This document shows positions 35,915-43,889 of a stretch of DNA of 64,000 nucleotides, piece after piece. Positions within the stretch are counted from its first letter, which is position 1. Each line of letters opens with the position of its first letter. Source of the stretch: Actinacidiphila acididurans. Its GTDB lineage: Bacteria > Actinomycetota > Actinomycetes > Streptomycetales > Streptomycetaceae. The stretch spans positions 62,001-126,000 of the forward strand of contig NZ_JADKYB010000015.1 in NCBI RefSeq assembly GCF_016918855.1. Reading direction: 5' to 3'. Both the position numbers and the translations under genes were made by a program. Below the pieces are notes generated by a model that was not told the DNA's origin, made no database searches, and worked only from the letters and a program-made list of their open reading frames with translations.

Positions 35915-36064
35915 CAGTGAGGATTGGCCATGGCATCGCCCGGGGCCTGACTCTCCGACTGACTGACGCTTCGGTTGTCCTCCGGCGGAATCGTCGGCCT
36001 GCCGGGCGGTGCCGCTTGGCGCGTGGCCGGTCGGGCTTCTGTGACTTCATAGCGCCTCTGTGTG

Positions 36065-37150
36065 TCAAGCGGCCTGAACGAGGCGGGTTTGTTGGTCTCG
36101 TTTCATGATCCGGTAGACCACGTTGGACAGGCGTCGTTTCAGGGCCCGGCGGGCCTCCGAAGGGGTCTTCCCCTCACTGATCTTGCGGAGGTAGTAGTCC
36201 TGTCCACGCCCGCCGTCGCGGATCTGGCAGACGGCGATGGTGTGCAGGACCGAGTTCAACGCGCGGTTGCCGCCGGTGTTGAGCCGGTGGCGGACGTTAT
36301 TGCCGCTGGAGGCGTCCAGGGGCGCGCTACCGGTATAGCTGGCGAAATGGTGCTCGGTGGGGAACCGGCTGATGTCCCCGATGTGGCCGAGGACCTTCGC
36401 GGCGAGCACCGTGCCCAGGCCCGGCAGGGTGGTCAGCGTGGTGCGGGTCGCCGCGATGGCCTCGCGCATTTCGGCTTCGTTGTCCTTGACCTGCCGGTCC
36501 AGTCTGCGCAGGTCGGCCAGCAGGTCACGGGCTATGTCCCGGCGGCAGTTGTCGGTGGCCGTCACGGGGCGGATGCCCTTCATCAAGGCGGCAGCCTTGT
36601 CGGCCGACAGGCCGGTGGGTGCTCCACCGGGCAGGAGATCGCGCAGGACGGCGTGGAGTCGGTTGAGGACGCGGGTGCGCTCGTGAACCAGATCGTCCCG
36701 CCGCTCGGTCAGCAGCCGCAGGATCGTGGTCTGGTCTTCCTGGACCACGAGGCGCAGGTCATGGCGGAAGAGGGCGACCTGGGCGACGTGCAGGGCGTCC
36801 TTGGCATCGGTCTTGCGGTCTCCGCCGGTGGCCAGCAGCCGGGCCCGGGCCGACAGGGTGGAGGGCACGTCGACCACGTTCTCGCCCGCGGCGGCCAGCT
36901 GCTGGGCGAGCGAACGGCCCAGACCGCCAGCACCTTCGACCGCGAAGCGACGGTCGGGCCACTGCTCGCACCAGCGCATCAGCTGGCGGAAGGTTCCGGC
37001 GTTGACGACGAACCGGCGCTGGGCCACCTGGTGGCCTCCGGAGTCGACGACGACGGCGGTGTGGGACGACTTGTGGGGATCGACACCGATCAGGAACACC
37101 GGCTGTTGCCCTCGCACTCGATGAGACAGGAAGGGGAGTGCGGTGGGCAC
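36065..37150 (-). mobile_element. IS110-family transposase (element A)
   Basis: 361 residues. The N-terminal RuvC-like DEDD domain shows GVDPHKSSHTAVVVD, the Glu in AVEGAGGLGRSLA and DRKTDAKDALHVA. The C-terminal domain has the Ser-containing block FASYTGSAPLDASSGNNVRH and GNRALNSVLHTIAV typical of IS110. Such elements move by a circular intermediate using RNA-guided DEDD/Ser recombination. The gene is intact. Terminal ends are not obvious because IS110 elements usually lack inverted repeats. Confidence 0.93.
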
Positions 37151-37431
37151 CCTGACTTGAAGTCACAGCGTCACCTCATGCCTCTGTCGAGCCACACCGC
37201 GCGGGTGCCGGCCGGCGGCGGCACGCTATCAGTGAGCCAGCCCGAGGGCGGCAAGGAGCACTGCGGGCCCGTGCCGACCGGCACCCTGGACGCTACGGCT
37301 GCAGACCGAGCATCCGGGGTCGATTCAACAAGTCAGGAGCCTGGCCAGAGGTCCCATCACTGTCTTGTCCGTCTGCCCGACCGGCTCGCGCCCTCCCATC
37401 GGTGCGCGTTGGAAGGGCGACACACAACAGC
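37151..37431. other. Non-coding ends between two divergent IS110 elements
   Basis: About 280 bases between two outward-pointing transposase genes. In IS110-group elements the region 5' of the transposase encodes the bridge/seek RNA and contains the element boundary, so both elements' RNA-coding ends may lie here. I could not place either boundary; AGGAGC occurs near 37333 and again near 38508 and could mark the right-hand element. Confidence 0.35.
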
Positions 37432-38499
37432 ATGGCAGCACAGGACATAGTGGTGGTCGGCGGGATCGACACGCACACCGACCTTCACCAGGCAGCGGTC
37501 ATCGACAGCATCGGCCGGCACCTGGCCACCGCGCAGTTCGAGACCACTCCGGCCGGCTACCAGCGGCTGCTGGACTGGCTGAGGTCGCACGGCGAGGTCC
37601 TGGCCGTCGGGATCGAAGGGACCGGTGCCTACGGCGCTGAGATCGCCCGGTTCCTGACCGCCAACGCCGTCACCGTGGTGGAGGTGGACCGGCCGGACCG
37701 CAAGGCACGGCGGGACAACTGCAAGTCGGACCCGATCGACGCCTATGCGGCGGCGACCGCGGTTGTGTCCGGCCGAGCGGGCGGGGTGCCTAAGTCGAGG
37801 AACGGGATCGTGGAGGCGATCCGGGTCCTGCGGGTGGTCCGCAAGAGCGCGGTCAAGGCCCGCACCCAGACGATCAACCAGATCCGCACCCTGGTCGTCA
37901 CGGCTCCTTCCAGCGTTCGGGACAGGCTGCGGGGTCTGTCCGCACGCGAACTGGTCGACACGCTGGCCCGGTCCCGTCCCACAGGCGAGCTGGCCGATCC
38001 TGCCTGTGCGGTGAAGACCGCACTGCGGCGGCTTGCCCGCCGCTACCAGGCACTTGATGAGGAGATCAAGGAAGCGGACCGGGAGATCGGGCCGCTGGTC
38101 ACCCAGGCCGCCCCCAGGCTTGTCGCGTTGCCCGGAGTCGGACCCGAGACCGCCGGGCAGCTGCTGACGAGCGCGGGTGACAATCCCGACAGGCTCCGCT
38201 CGGAAGCTGCCTTCGCCCACCTGTGCGGGGCCGCCCCGGTCCCGGCCTCCTCCGGCCGCACCAACCGCCACCGGCTCAACCGGGGCGGAGACCGCGCGGC
38301 CAACAATGCGCTGCACACCATCGTGCTGGTCCGCATGAAGTACGACCAGCGCACCCAGGAGTACGTCGCCCGCCGCATCGCTCAGGGCATGACCAAGAAG
38401 GACATCATCCGATGCCTGAAACGGTTCGTCGCCCGCGAGGTCTACCGCCACCTACCCCACATGATCCACACCACTAAACCGCTCCCACAGACCGCTTGA
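37432..38499 (+). mobile_element. IS110-family transposase (element B)
   Basis: 355 residues from ATG 37432. DEDD motif regions: GGIDTHTDLHQAAVID, GIEGTGAYGAEIARFL, and CKSDPIDAYAAA. The second domain has LCGAAPVPASSGRTNRHRLN with the catalytic-type Ser, and GGDRAANNALHTIVLVRMK. It is clearly a different IS from element A, being only distantly similar. It appears complete. It stops 55 bases before the end of a minus-strand recombinase gene. Confidence 0.93.
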
Positions 38500-38553
38500 C
38501 GATCTATAGGAGCTTCCGCCCGAAGATCAGGGCGGCGCCGGCGACCGAGGCGT

Positions 38554-39720
38554 TCAGTTGCCTTCGGCCGCGCGGCGCTTGGCCTCCTGCACGATCAGCC
38601 ACGGGTTCTCCGCCCGGGACTGAGCCCGGTCCAGGTACTCGCGTTTCACCACCGCCGAGCCCGCCTTCCACCGGCCCTGCTTGGTCGGGTCGCCGCCAGC
38701 GTCCGCGATGGCCTGCGCTCCGCCGCGCCGCAGCCCGTGCGCGGTCACCTTCTCCCAGCCCTCGATGCCGGCGCGGCAGGCGCGGCCGCGGACCCAGCCG
38801 TTGACGGCAGCACCGGTGACGTAGTCGCCACGGACACTGGCGGTAGCCCGGGACTGCAGGGTGCCAGCCACGGTCAGCGCGCGCAGGAACGCCCCTTCCC
38901 GCACGCCCAGGGCGTAGAGCATGGCCAGCCACTCCTTGGTGCGGCGCACCGGGTCGAGCAGCGGATCGTCCTCGGCGGGAATGAACGTCTTCTCGCCGCG
39001 CCCCTCTTGGTCGGTCTTCGAGGTGCGGATCAGCAGCTCCACACCAGCGTCCTCCATGGTGACGTCCGCGATGGACAGGTCCGCCAGCTCGATCCGGCGG
39101 TTGAGCGCGCCGCGGCCCAGGACGAGCATGCACGCGTCTCGCAGGCCGACTGGGTGCCGCAGATCGCAAGTGGCCAGCATATCCCGCATCATGGCGTCGG
39201 TGATCGCGGGGGCCTTCTTCACCCCGACCATCTTGTTCCACCGCTTGCGGTACTTCCGCAGCATGCCGCGGGCCTCCCGAGTGCCGGGCTGCTTGTCCTC
39301 CGGCATCCAGGTCCGGACCGCCGACATGGCCACCGACACGGTGTTCGGCGCGACCTCTGCCTCGATCAGGTGCCCGACATAGTCGACGAACACCGCGGTC
39401 GTGCACGGGTAGGCGACCTTCCCGTTGGCCGCGCACCACTCCCGGAACTTCTTGCGCTGCGACTTGTAGGTCGAGACGGTGTTCGCCGCCTCGCTCTCCT
39501 CATCCAGCAGCCGCGCGGTCTCCTCGCTGACGTACAGGTCCGCCTCGGTGTACGTCGGCTGGTCGGCCTCGGTCGGCAGTGCCTGCCCCGGCCGTAGGAT
39601 CGTGTGCCGGTCCACCGCCGGTCGGCTTCCGGGCTGCGGCGCCAGCACCACGGCGTCGGCCGGCAGCACCTCGCTGTCAGGCACCAGCTCCGCGTCGACC
39701 ACCTCGCCGTCGTCGCTCAC
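38554..39720 (-). CDS. Tyrosine recombinase / integrase (second)
   Basis: 388 residues from GTG 39720. An acidic ~60-residue N-terminal extension precedes the core-binding domain (AANTVSTYKSQRKKFREWC). Catalytic positions: Arg in NRRIELADL, H328/R331 in HGLRRGGAQA, W351 in QGRWKAGS (in place of His) and Y362 in VKREYLDR. It differs strongly from the integrase at 24504 and may belong to a second mobile element or act as a resolvase. It overlaps the upstream small gene by 4 bases. The tRNA-like sequence at 41894 could be its attachment site; unproven. Confidence 0.9.
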   Translation of the reverse strand: MSDDGEVVDAELVPDSEVLPADAVVLAPQPGSRPAVDRHTILRPGQALPTEADQPTYTEADLYVSEETARLLDEESEAANTVSTYKSQRKKFREWCAANGKVAYPCTTAVFVDYVGHLIEAEVAPNTVSVAMSAVRTWMPEDKQPGTREARGMLRKYRKRWNKMVGVKKAPAITDAMMRDMLATCDLRHPVGLRDACMLVLGRGALNRRIELADLSIADVTMEDAGVELLIRTSKTDQEGRGEKTFIPAEDDPLLDPVRRTKEWLAMLYALGVREGAFLRALTVAGTLQSRATASVRGDYVTGAAVNGWVRGRACRAGIEGWEKVTAHGLRRGGAQAIADAGGDPTKQGRWKAGSAVVKREYLDRAQSRAENPWLIVQEAKRRAAEGN

Positions 39721-39968
39721 GGCCGCCGCCGGATCGCATCAACGGCGCCGGCGACTCCGTCGTCGTAGAAGCGGTTGAACACCGAGCCGGCCAGGGCGTC
39801 GTAGACCTCGGCGCCGAGGCGGCCGCCGTGGGGGACCACGGCTGCCAGGTCGCCCGCGTCCTGCCTACCGAGTAGGGCGGCGATCAGCACGGCCTCGTCG
39901 TGTGAGCAGTCCAGCAGGACCCGCTCCGGCATCTCCTCGTCATCCAAAGTGATCTGCTTGACCTTCAC
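39717..39968 (-). CDS. Small hypothetical protein coupled to recombinase
   Basis: 83 residues from GTG 39968. It starts MKVKQITLDDEEMPERVLLD and continues as one alpha/beta unit. No known domain. The 4-base overlap with the recombinase start and the AT-rich promoter region upstream suggest a two-gene operon. It could be a directionality or control factor, but nothing in the sequence shows that. Confidence 0.6.
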   Translation of the reverse strand: MKVKQITLDDEEMPERVLLDCSHDEAVLIAALLGRQDAGDLAAVVPHGGRLGAEVYDALAGSVFNRFYDDGVAGAVDAIRRRP

Positions 39969-40002
39969 TACGGGAGATATCCTTTCCAGGACAGGGAGAC
40001 TG

Positions 40003-40021
40003 CTATAAAGGGAAATTATAG
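40003..40021 (-). promoter_or_regulatory. Promoter/operator of the recombinase operon
   Basis: A local AT-rich patch holds an inverted repeat CTATAA-agggaaa-TTATAG. On the minus strand it contains a perfect TATAAT -10 hexamer about 45 bases upstream of the GTG at 39968. The symmetry suggests repressor control. Confidence 0.5.
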
Positions 40022-40097
40022 AAGGCTACCGGCGGTCACCCCTGACGAACCGCCAAACCCGGCACACCTCCGCCCCGGCCAGTTCGTTACTAAGGGC

Positions 40098-40241
40098 ATG
40101 GACCACCACGGCAGCGCGTTCGCTCCCGGCGTGGAGGACGCCATCCTGAACGCCATGGACGACGCCCACCTGAAGGACATGGGTGACTCCCTCTACGAGG
40201 ACGACGGCGACGGCAGCGAGCCGACCGGCGAGGACTACTAG
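40098..40241 (+). CDS. Very acidic 47-residue protein
   Basis: ATG 40098 to TAG 40239-40241, with TAAGGGC just upstream. Residues: MDHHGSAFAPGVEDAILNAM, then a helix with DDAHLKDM and a C-terminal EDDGDGSEPTGEDY. Roughly one third is Asp/Glu against almost no Lys/Arg. Coding bias looks real and the frame fits exactly between two regulatory regions. Acidic small proteins on mobile DNA sometimes mimic DNA (anti-restriction, anti-CRISPR), but no specific similarity is claimed. Confidence 0.5.
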   Translation: MDHHGSAFAPGVEDAILNAMDDAHLKDMGDSLYEDDGDGSEPTGEDY

Positions 40242-40339
40242 ATCAATCTCGGCTTCTGCGCGGTGCCCCGACCGTGCGCCGGATCACCGTCAACGCTGAG
40301 TTGCGCATACCCGGCCGGATGCTGCATCCATGCAGTCGG

Positions 40340-40369
40340 TTGATGTGTATTACGGAATGCATGTATCGT
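40340..40369 (+). promoter_or_regulatory. Candidate sigma-70-type promoter
   Basis: TTGATG, an 18-base spacer and TATCGT precede the small gene cluster beginning at 40465. Nearby palindromic TGCATCCATGCA (about 40322-40333) could be an operator. Confidence 0.45.
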
Positions 40370-40464
40370 TGTGAACATGGGAGAAGAGGTGCGACGCCTC
40401 TGCGCCCCGACGGTCTCGGCCGACTGCGGCCCGCATCGTCCCCCACCCCTACGACAGGAGCACC

Positions 40465-41037
40465 ATGCTCGACCCCACGGCCGTCGCCATCAACATCCCC
40501 GGCGCCAAGCCCGTACGCATCGGCCCGTTCATCGCCCCCACCAACGCCGAGCGCTACGCTGAACGCCTCCGCTCCATCGCGGCCAGCCGCCGGTTGAACG
40601 CGGACATCAACGTCGTCCGCACCAACCGTGGCTTGGACCACCTCGACGTTCGCCTGCCCACTGAATCCTGGGCCCTGGCCGAACTGCTCGCCCAGGAGGA
40701 GGACCAGCACGGCGAGGAGGTCCCCTTCCCCGACATCTACACCCGCCTCATCGTCCAGTGCGGCGCGGTCCGCGCCGAAGAACTCAGGGACAAGGCCACC
40801 GGTTGGGCCGGCCCGGCCGACGACCGCATCTCCGAACTCACCGAAAGCGCCGAGGAGTGGCGCCACCAGCGCGACCAGGCATCCACCGCCCTCCAGCGCA
40901 TCGCCGTCCAGCTCTGGCTCGCGGGACTCCACAACATCCGCCGCATCCACGCCATCACCGGCTTGTCCCGTGCCACCATCTACGCCGAACTCCGGTTCAA
41001 GGGCATCGAACCCACCGACCGCACCACCGAGAAGTGA
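40465..41037 (+). CDS. Helix-turn-helix-containing plasmid-type protein
   Basis: 190 residues from ATG 40465, with ACAGGAGCACC upstream. The N-terminal half (LDPTAVAINIPGAKPVRIGP...VRLPTESWALAELLAQEE) has no match I recognise. The C-terminal part has a helical region (ISELTESAEEWRHQRDQA) and a helix-turn-helix-like end (IHAITGLSRATIYAELRFKG). It may bind DNA and control the short operon 40465-41868 or element functions. It is followed with an overlapping GTGA by the next gene. Confidence 0.65.
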   Translation: MLDPTAVAINIPGAKPVRIGPFIAPTNAERYAERLRSIAASRRLNADINVVRTNRGLDHLDVRLPTESWALAELLAQEEDQHGEEVPFPDIYTRLIVQCGAVRAEELRDKATGWAGPADDRISELTESAEEWRHQRDQASTALQRIAVQLWLAGLHNIRRIHAITGLSRATIYAELRFKGIEPTDRTTEK

Positions 41038-41048
41038 GGACCCCGACC

Positions 41049-41507
41049 GTGCTGGACATCGGCACCTGTGAGTTCGAGACGACCCCGCTCACCACCGGTG
41101 AGCTGGTCGCCATCCACGTCTACGAAGCCGCAGTCGCCGGCAGCGGCATCCGCGACTGCTTCGACTCCTTCACCGTGGAGTCCGCGCGCGACCACGAGAC
41201 CGAGTTCGGTCAGGGCGCCACCCGCGTCATGCTCCGCGAGTACGCCCGCTACCTGCACACCTGGTACCTGGCCCTCGACGCCCTCCTCGGTGACGGCCTC
41301 ACCTGCACCGCCCAGGCCACCCGTTACAGCACCGCCATGACCCGCTACATCACGGCCGCCGCCGACGACTACCACGGCACCCGCCAGGACTTCGAGCACA
41401 CCGTCACCACCTGGACGCTCGCCCTCCTCGCCAGCGGACCCGACGCCGACTACCCGCCACCCACCCGCACCCTCAACCTGCCCATGCAGACCCTCAGCGA
41501 TGAGTGA
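41049..41507 (+). CDS. Hypothetical protein, all-helical
   Basis: 152 residues from GTG 41049 (GAGGA 9 bases upstream); an in-frame GTG at 41034 overlaps the previous stop and is also possible. Helical composition with Tyr/Thr/Ala-rich segments (LREYARYLHTWYLALDALLG; YSTAMTRYITAAADDYHGT). No domain recognised. The tight spacing with the flanking genes points to one operon. Its reading frame overlaps an alternative upstream start of the next gene by 8 bases. Confidence 0.6.
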   Translation: MLDIGTCEFETTPLTTGELVAIHVYEAAVAGSGIRDCFDSFTVESARDHETEFGQGATRVMLREYARYLHTWYLALDALLGDGLTCTAQATRYSTAMTRYITAAADDYHGTRQDFEHTVTTWTLALLASGPDADYPPPTRTLNLPMQTLSDE

Positions 41508-41565
41508 GCCGGTCACACCTGACGACCCACCACGGCCGCTGCCCGCGACCGTGAATACTGGCCCC

Positions 41566-41868
41566 ATGAGCAGCGAGCGATGGATCGCACCCCGGCCCGG
41601 CTGGTACCGCGTGATGGGCGTCGGCGAACCGGTCTTCGCCGGCGAGGAGCCGCCCGTAGCCGACAGGCCGGAGCACCTGGTGCGCTTCGATGCCACGGCC
41701 GCCGATCCCGTCCCTTGCCGGAACTGCCACAGCGCGTACGACCCGACCGACCCGGCCGCGGTCACCCAGCACACGGAGCCCGTCGACTGCGGCCAGTCGT
41801 GCCGGTGCCGTGACCGGCCGGCCTGCTACACATGCTTCGGATCCTTCTGCTTCTGCATGGCGCACTGA
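41566..41868 (+). CDS. Cys-rich small protein
   Basis: 100 residues from ATG 41566; a longer version from ATG 41500 is in frame. A GAATACT-like -10 element lies about 7-12 bases before ATG 41566, which would suit a leaderless mRNA, common in actinomycetes. The C-terminal half is remarkable for cysteines: PCRNCHSAYDPTDP, then CGQSCRCRDRPACYTCFGSF and CFCMAH. This may form zinc- or disulfide-stabilised knuckles. Function unknown. It ends 25 bases before the tRNA-like gene. Confidence 0.6.
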   Translation: MSSERWIAPRPGWYRVMGVGEPVFAGEEPPVADRPEHLVRFDATAADPVPCRNCHSAYDPTDPAAVTQHTEPVDCGQSCRCRDRPACYTCFGSFCFCMAH

Positions 41869-41893
41869 CCGGCCCGGTATCGTGCCGCCCAGG

Positions 41894-41991
41894 GAATGCG
41901 TAGCTCAGCTTGGCAGAGCGCTCGGCGCCCGGGCCGCCCGTGGGCGGGCCCGCTAGAAGGAGAGGCCGCGGGTTCAAATCCCGTCGCGTTC
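41894..41991 (+). tRNA. tRNA-like gene with abnormal anticodon arm, fused to CRISPR array 2
   Basis: A 7-bp acceptor stem pairs GAATGCG (41894-41900) with CGCGTTC (41985-41991; one G-T). The D-arm GCTC-AGCTTGGCA-GAGC and the T-arm GCGGG-TTCAAAT-CCCGT are canonical. The stretch between D-arm and variable loop, normally a 17-base anticodon arm, is 42 bases (41921-41962) and holds a GC-rich hairpin CGGGCCGCCC/GGGCG(G)GCCCG. No standard 7-base loop with T33 is visible, so no anticodon is assigned. The base after the acceptor stem is the first base of CRISPR array 2. It is probably not an ordinary decoding tRNA. Confidence 0.5.
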
Positions 41992-42450
41992 GTTCTCCCC
42001 GCGCAGGCGGGGGTGGTCCGCCCCGCCTGGCCTGGCTGGTGCGCCACGTCGCGTTCTCCCCGCGCAGGCGGGGGTGGTCCGTCCCGCATGTCGACGTCGC
42101 GGAACCGCAGTCTGTTCTCCCCGCGCAGGCGGGGGTGGTCCGGCCAAGCACCGCAAGCCCGCTGGCGCCGCGGGGTTCTCCCCGCGCAGGCGGGGGTGGT
42201 CCGGGTGTTCCACGGGCCGTTCGCCATGTAGGCGAGTTCTCCCCGCGCAGGCGGGGGTGGTCCGACGAACGCACGCCGCATGTAGGCCGCGTTGGAGTTC
42301 TCCCCGCGCAGGCGGGGGTGGTCCGGCGCAGCTCAGGCAGATCTGGCACCACCGCGAGTTCTCCCCGCGCAGGCGGGGGTGGTCCGACGGAGCGCGACTA
42401 CGGGTACGCCGTCACGACGGAGTTCTACCCCCGCGTGGGGCGCCAAGCCG
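41992..42450 (+). CRISPR. Type I-E CRISPR array 2, 7 repeats plus degenerate end repeat
   Basis: Seven perfect 29-base repeats at 61-base steps (41992 to 42358) with 32-base spacers. A last, badly diverged unit (42422-42450, GTTCTACCCCCGCGTGGGGC...) lies after a 35-base gap and marks the trailer end. The repeat and orientation equal arrays 1 and 3. The leader shared by arrays 1 and 3 is absent; instead the tRNA-like gene abuts the first repeat. The trailer end is 61 bases from the cas2 stop codon, with cas genes on the opposite strand. Confidence 0.95.
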
Positions 42451-42510
42451 ATGAGCCAGAAGTCCCACTGCGGACCTTGCCCGCCTGCGGTTGGCAGTTG
42501 GGGAGCGTGG

Positions 42511-42834
42511 TCAGTGGTCGGCAGGTCCCAAAGGTGGGGGTTGTTCGTCTTGGGGGCGGAAGGCGATGAGGGTGAGGCCGTCGAAGTCGAGGGGGGTGCG
42601 GCGGCGGTCGCCGGCGGTGTGGAGGGTGAAGCCCTGTTCGTTGGCTTCGGGGTGGATGAGTACCGCGGCGCCGGGGCCGATGGAGGCGGAGACGACCGCC
42701 CAGAGTTCGGTACGGACGCGGGCGGAGAGGGTGCCGACGTAGAGGCCGGGGGTGGGTTCGATCATCCAGCGGGTGAGGGCGCCGCGTACGTGGTCGGGGA
42801 CTGCGGTGGTGGCCAGGACGGTCATGGTCGGCAT
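42511..42834 (-). CDS. cas2e: Cas2 (type I-E)
   Basis: 107 residues from ATG 42834; ATG 42825 is also possible. The I-E type Cas2 is recognisable by VLATTAVPDHVRGALTRWMI, GLYVGTLSARVRTELWAVV and GFTLHTAGDRRRTPLDFDGL. The C-terminal tail is Pro/Glu-rich. It forms the integration complex with Cas1. Last gene of the minus-strand I-E operon, 48 bases after cas1. Confidence 0.93.
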   Translation of the reverse strand: MPTMTVLATTAVPDHVRGALTRWMIEPTPGLYVGTLSARVRTELWAVVSASIGPGAAVLIHPEANEQGFTLHTAGDRRRTPLDFDGLTLIAFRPQDEQPPPLGPADH

Positions 42835-42882
42835 GGTCGCTCTGCCCTTTCGGCTGTCGCGCCGTTGGAACGCGGGGCCTGG

Positions 42883-43881
42883 TCATGGGCCATCGGGGGT
42901 CTCCTGTGGGGCGTAGTTGACGCCGGCCGGCACGGAGCCGGCTTCCGGGTCCCAGAGGTCGACCATGTCGACGGCGTGGCCGTCGGCGATGGGCTCGGCT
43001 TCGCCCGGAGCGAGGAGTGCCTGGACGTCGGCGACGATGCGGGGCAGGAGTCTGTAGAGGCGTAGCTGCGTGCGGAAGCTGCGGCGGGCGGCGGCTTCGG
43101 GGTTGGGAGAGTCGTGGAGGGAGAAGGCGAGGGGGACGGTGAGTTCGGCTTTGTAGAGGTCGGCGACGTCGTAGACGAAGGCGAGTTGGGTGCCTTGGTG
43201 GACGAAGCCGAGGGCGGGTGAGCAGCCGAGGGCGACCAGGGCGGCGTGGACGATCCCGTACAGGCAGGTGCTCGCGGAGGACAGGGCGAGGTTGACCGGG
43301 TCCTGGCTGTCCCAGGAGTCGGGGTCGTAGGCGCGGCGGAAGCGGCCGATGCGGTGCTGCTGGGCGAGGAGCTTGTAGAGGGCCTTCATGCGCTGGCCTT
43401 CCATCCCGCGTAACTGGTCAAGAGTGGTGGTGGCGGGGACGGCGATCTGGAAGCGCGAGGTGTACATCTGCCGGGCGACGGCGAGTCGGCGGTCGGGGTC
43501 GCTCCACTGGTGAACCTGGTGTTCGAGCCAGCGCGTGGTCAGGGAGGGGGAGACGGTGCCGGAGTAGCAGCGGACGCCGCCCGAGCCGGTGCAGACCACG
43601 GTGGTGCCGTGCCGGGCGAAGGTGGCCAGCGCGGGCTGGGTGATGGAGGTGCCGGGGCCGAGCAGCACGCAACTGAGCGAGGCGGTGGGCAGGTAGACGC
43701 GGGTGATGTCGCCGTCGTCGCTGGTGGTTTCGGCACAGACGCCGGTGTCGTCCTGGACGATGCGGACGATGTCGGCGTAGAGGAAGGACAGGGAGTCCCC
43801 GACGCGGGGAAGCATGGCCAGGGTGGGTGAGGCGACGCGGCGGCGCGCTGAGTCTGGGGTGTGGGTGCGGTTGGCAGCCAT
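42883..43881 (-). CDS. cas1e: Cas1 (type I-E), spacer integrase
   Basis: 332 residues from ATG 43881, 8 bases after cas6e. The metal-binding catalytic residues are in place: Glu in GMEGQRMKALYKLL, His in LGFVHQGTQ and Asp in FVYDVADLYK. The block ALSSASTCLYGIVHAAL is the usual I-E signature. With Cas2 it inserts 32-base spacers at the leader-proximal repeat. It is the only adaptation gene pair in the window; type I-C here has none. Confidence 0.95.
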   Translation of the reverse strand: MAANRTHTPDSARRRVASPTLAMLPRVGDSLSFLYADIVRIVQDDTGVCAETTSDDGDITRVYLPTASLSCVLLGPGTSITQPALATFARHGTTVVCTGSGGVRCYSGTVSPSLTTRWLEHQVHQWSDPDRRLAVARQMYTSRFQIAVPATTTLDQLRGMEGQRMKALYKLLAQQHRIGRFRRAYDPDSWDSQDPVNLALSSASTCLYGIVHAALVALGCSPALGFVHQGTQLAFVYDVADLYKAELTVPLAFSLHDSPNPEAAARRSFRTQLRLYRLLPRIVADVQALLAPGEAEPIADGHAVDMVDLWDPEAGSVPAGVNYAPQETPDGP

Positions 43882-43889
43882 GGCGGAAT

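Noticed and set aside
41960..41991. The 32 bases before array 2 as a spacer captured from a tRNA gene
   Set aside because: The length fits a spacer, but acceptor and D-arm pairing extend 66 bases further upstream with no repeat in front, so a tRNA-like gene explains more.
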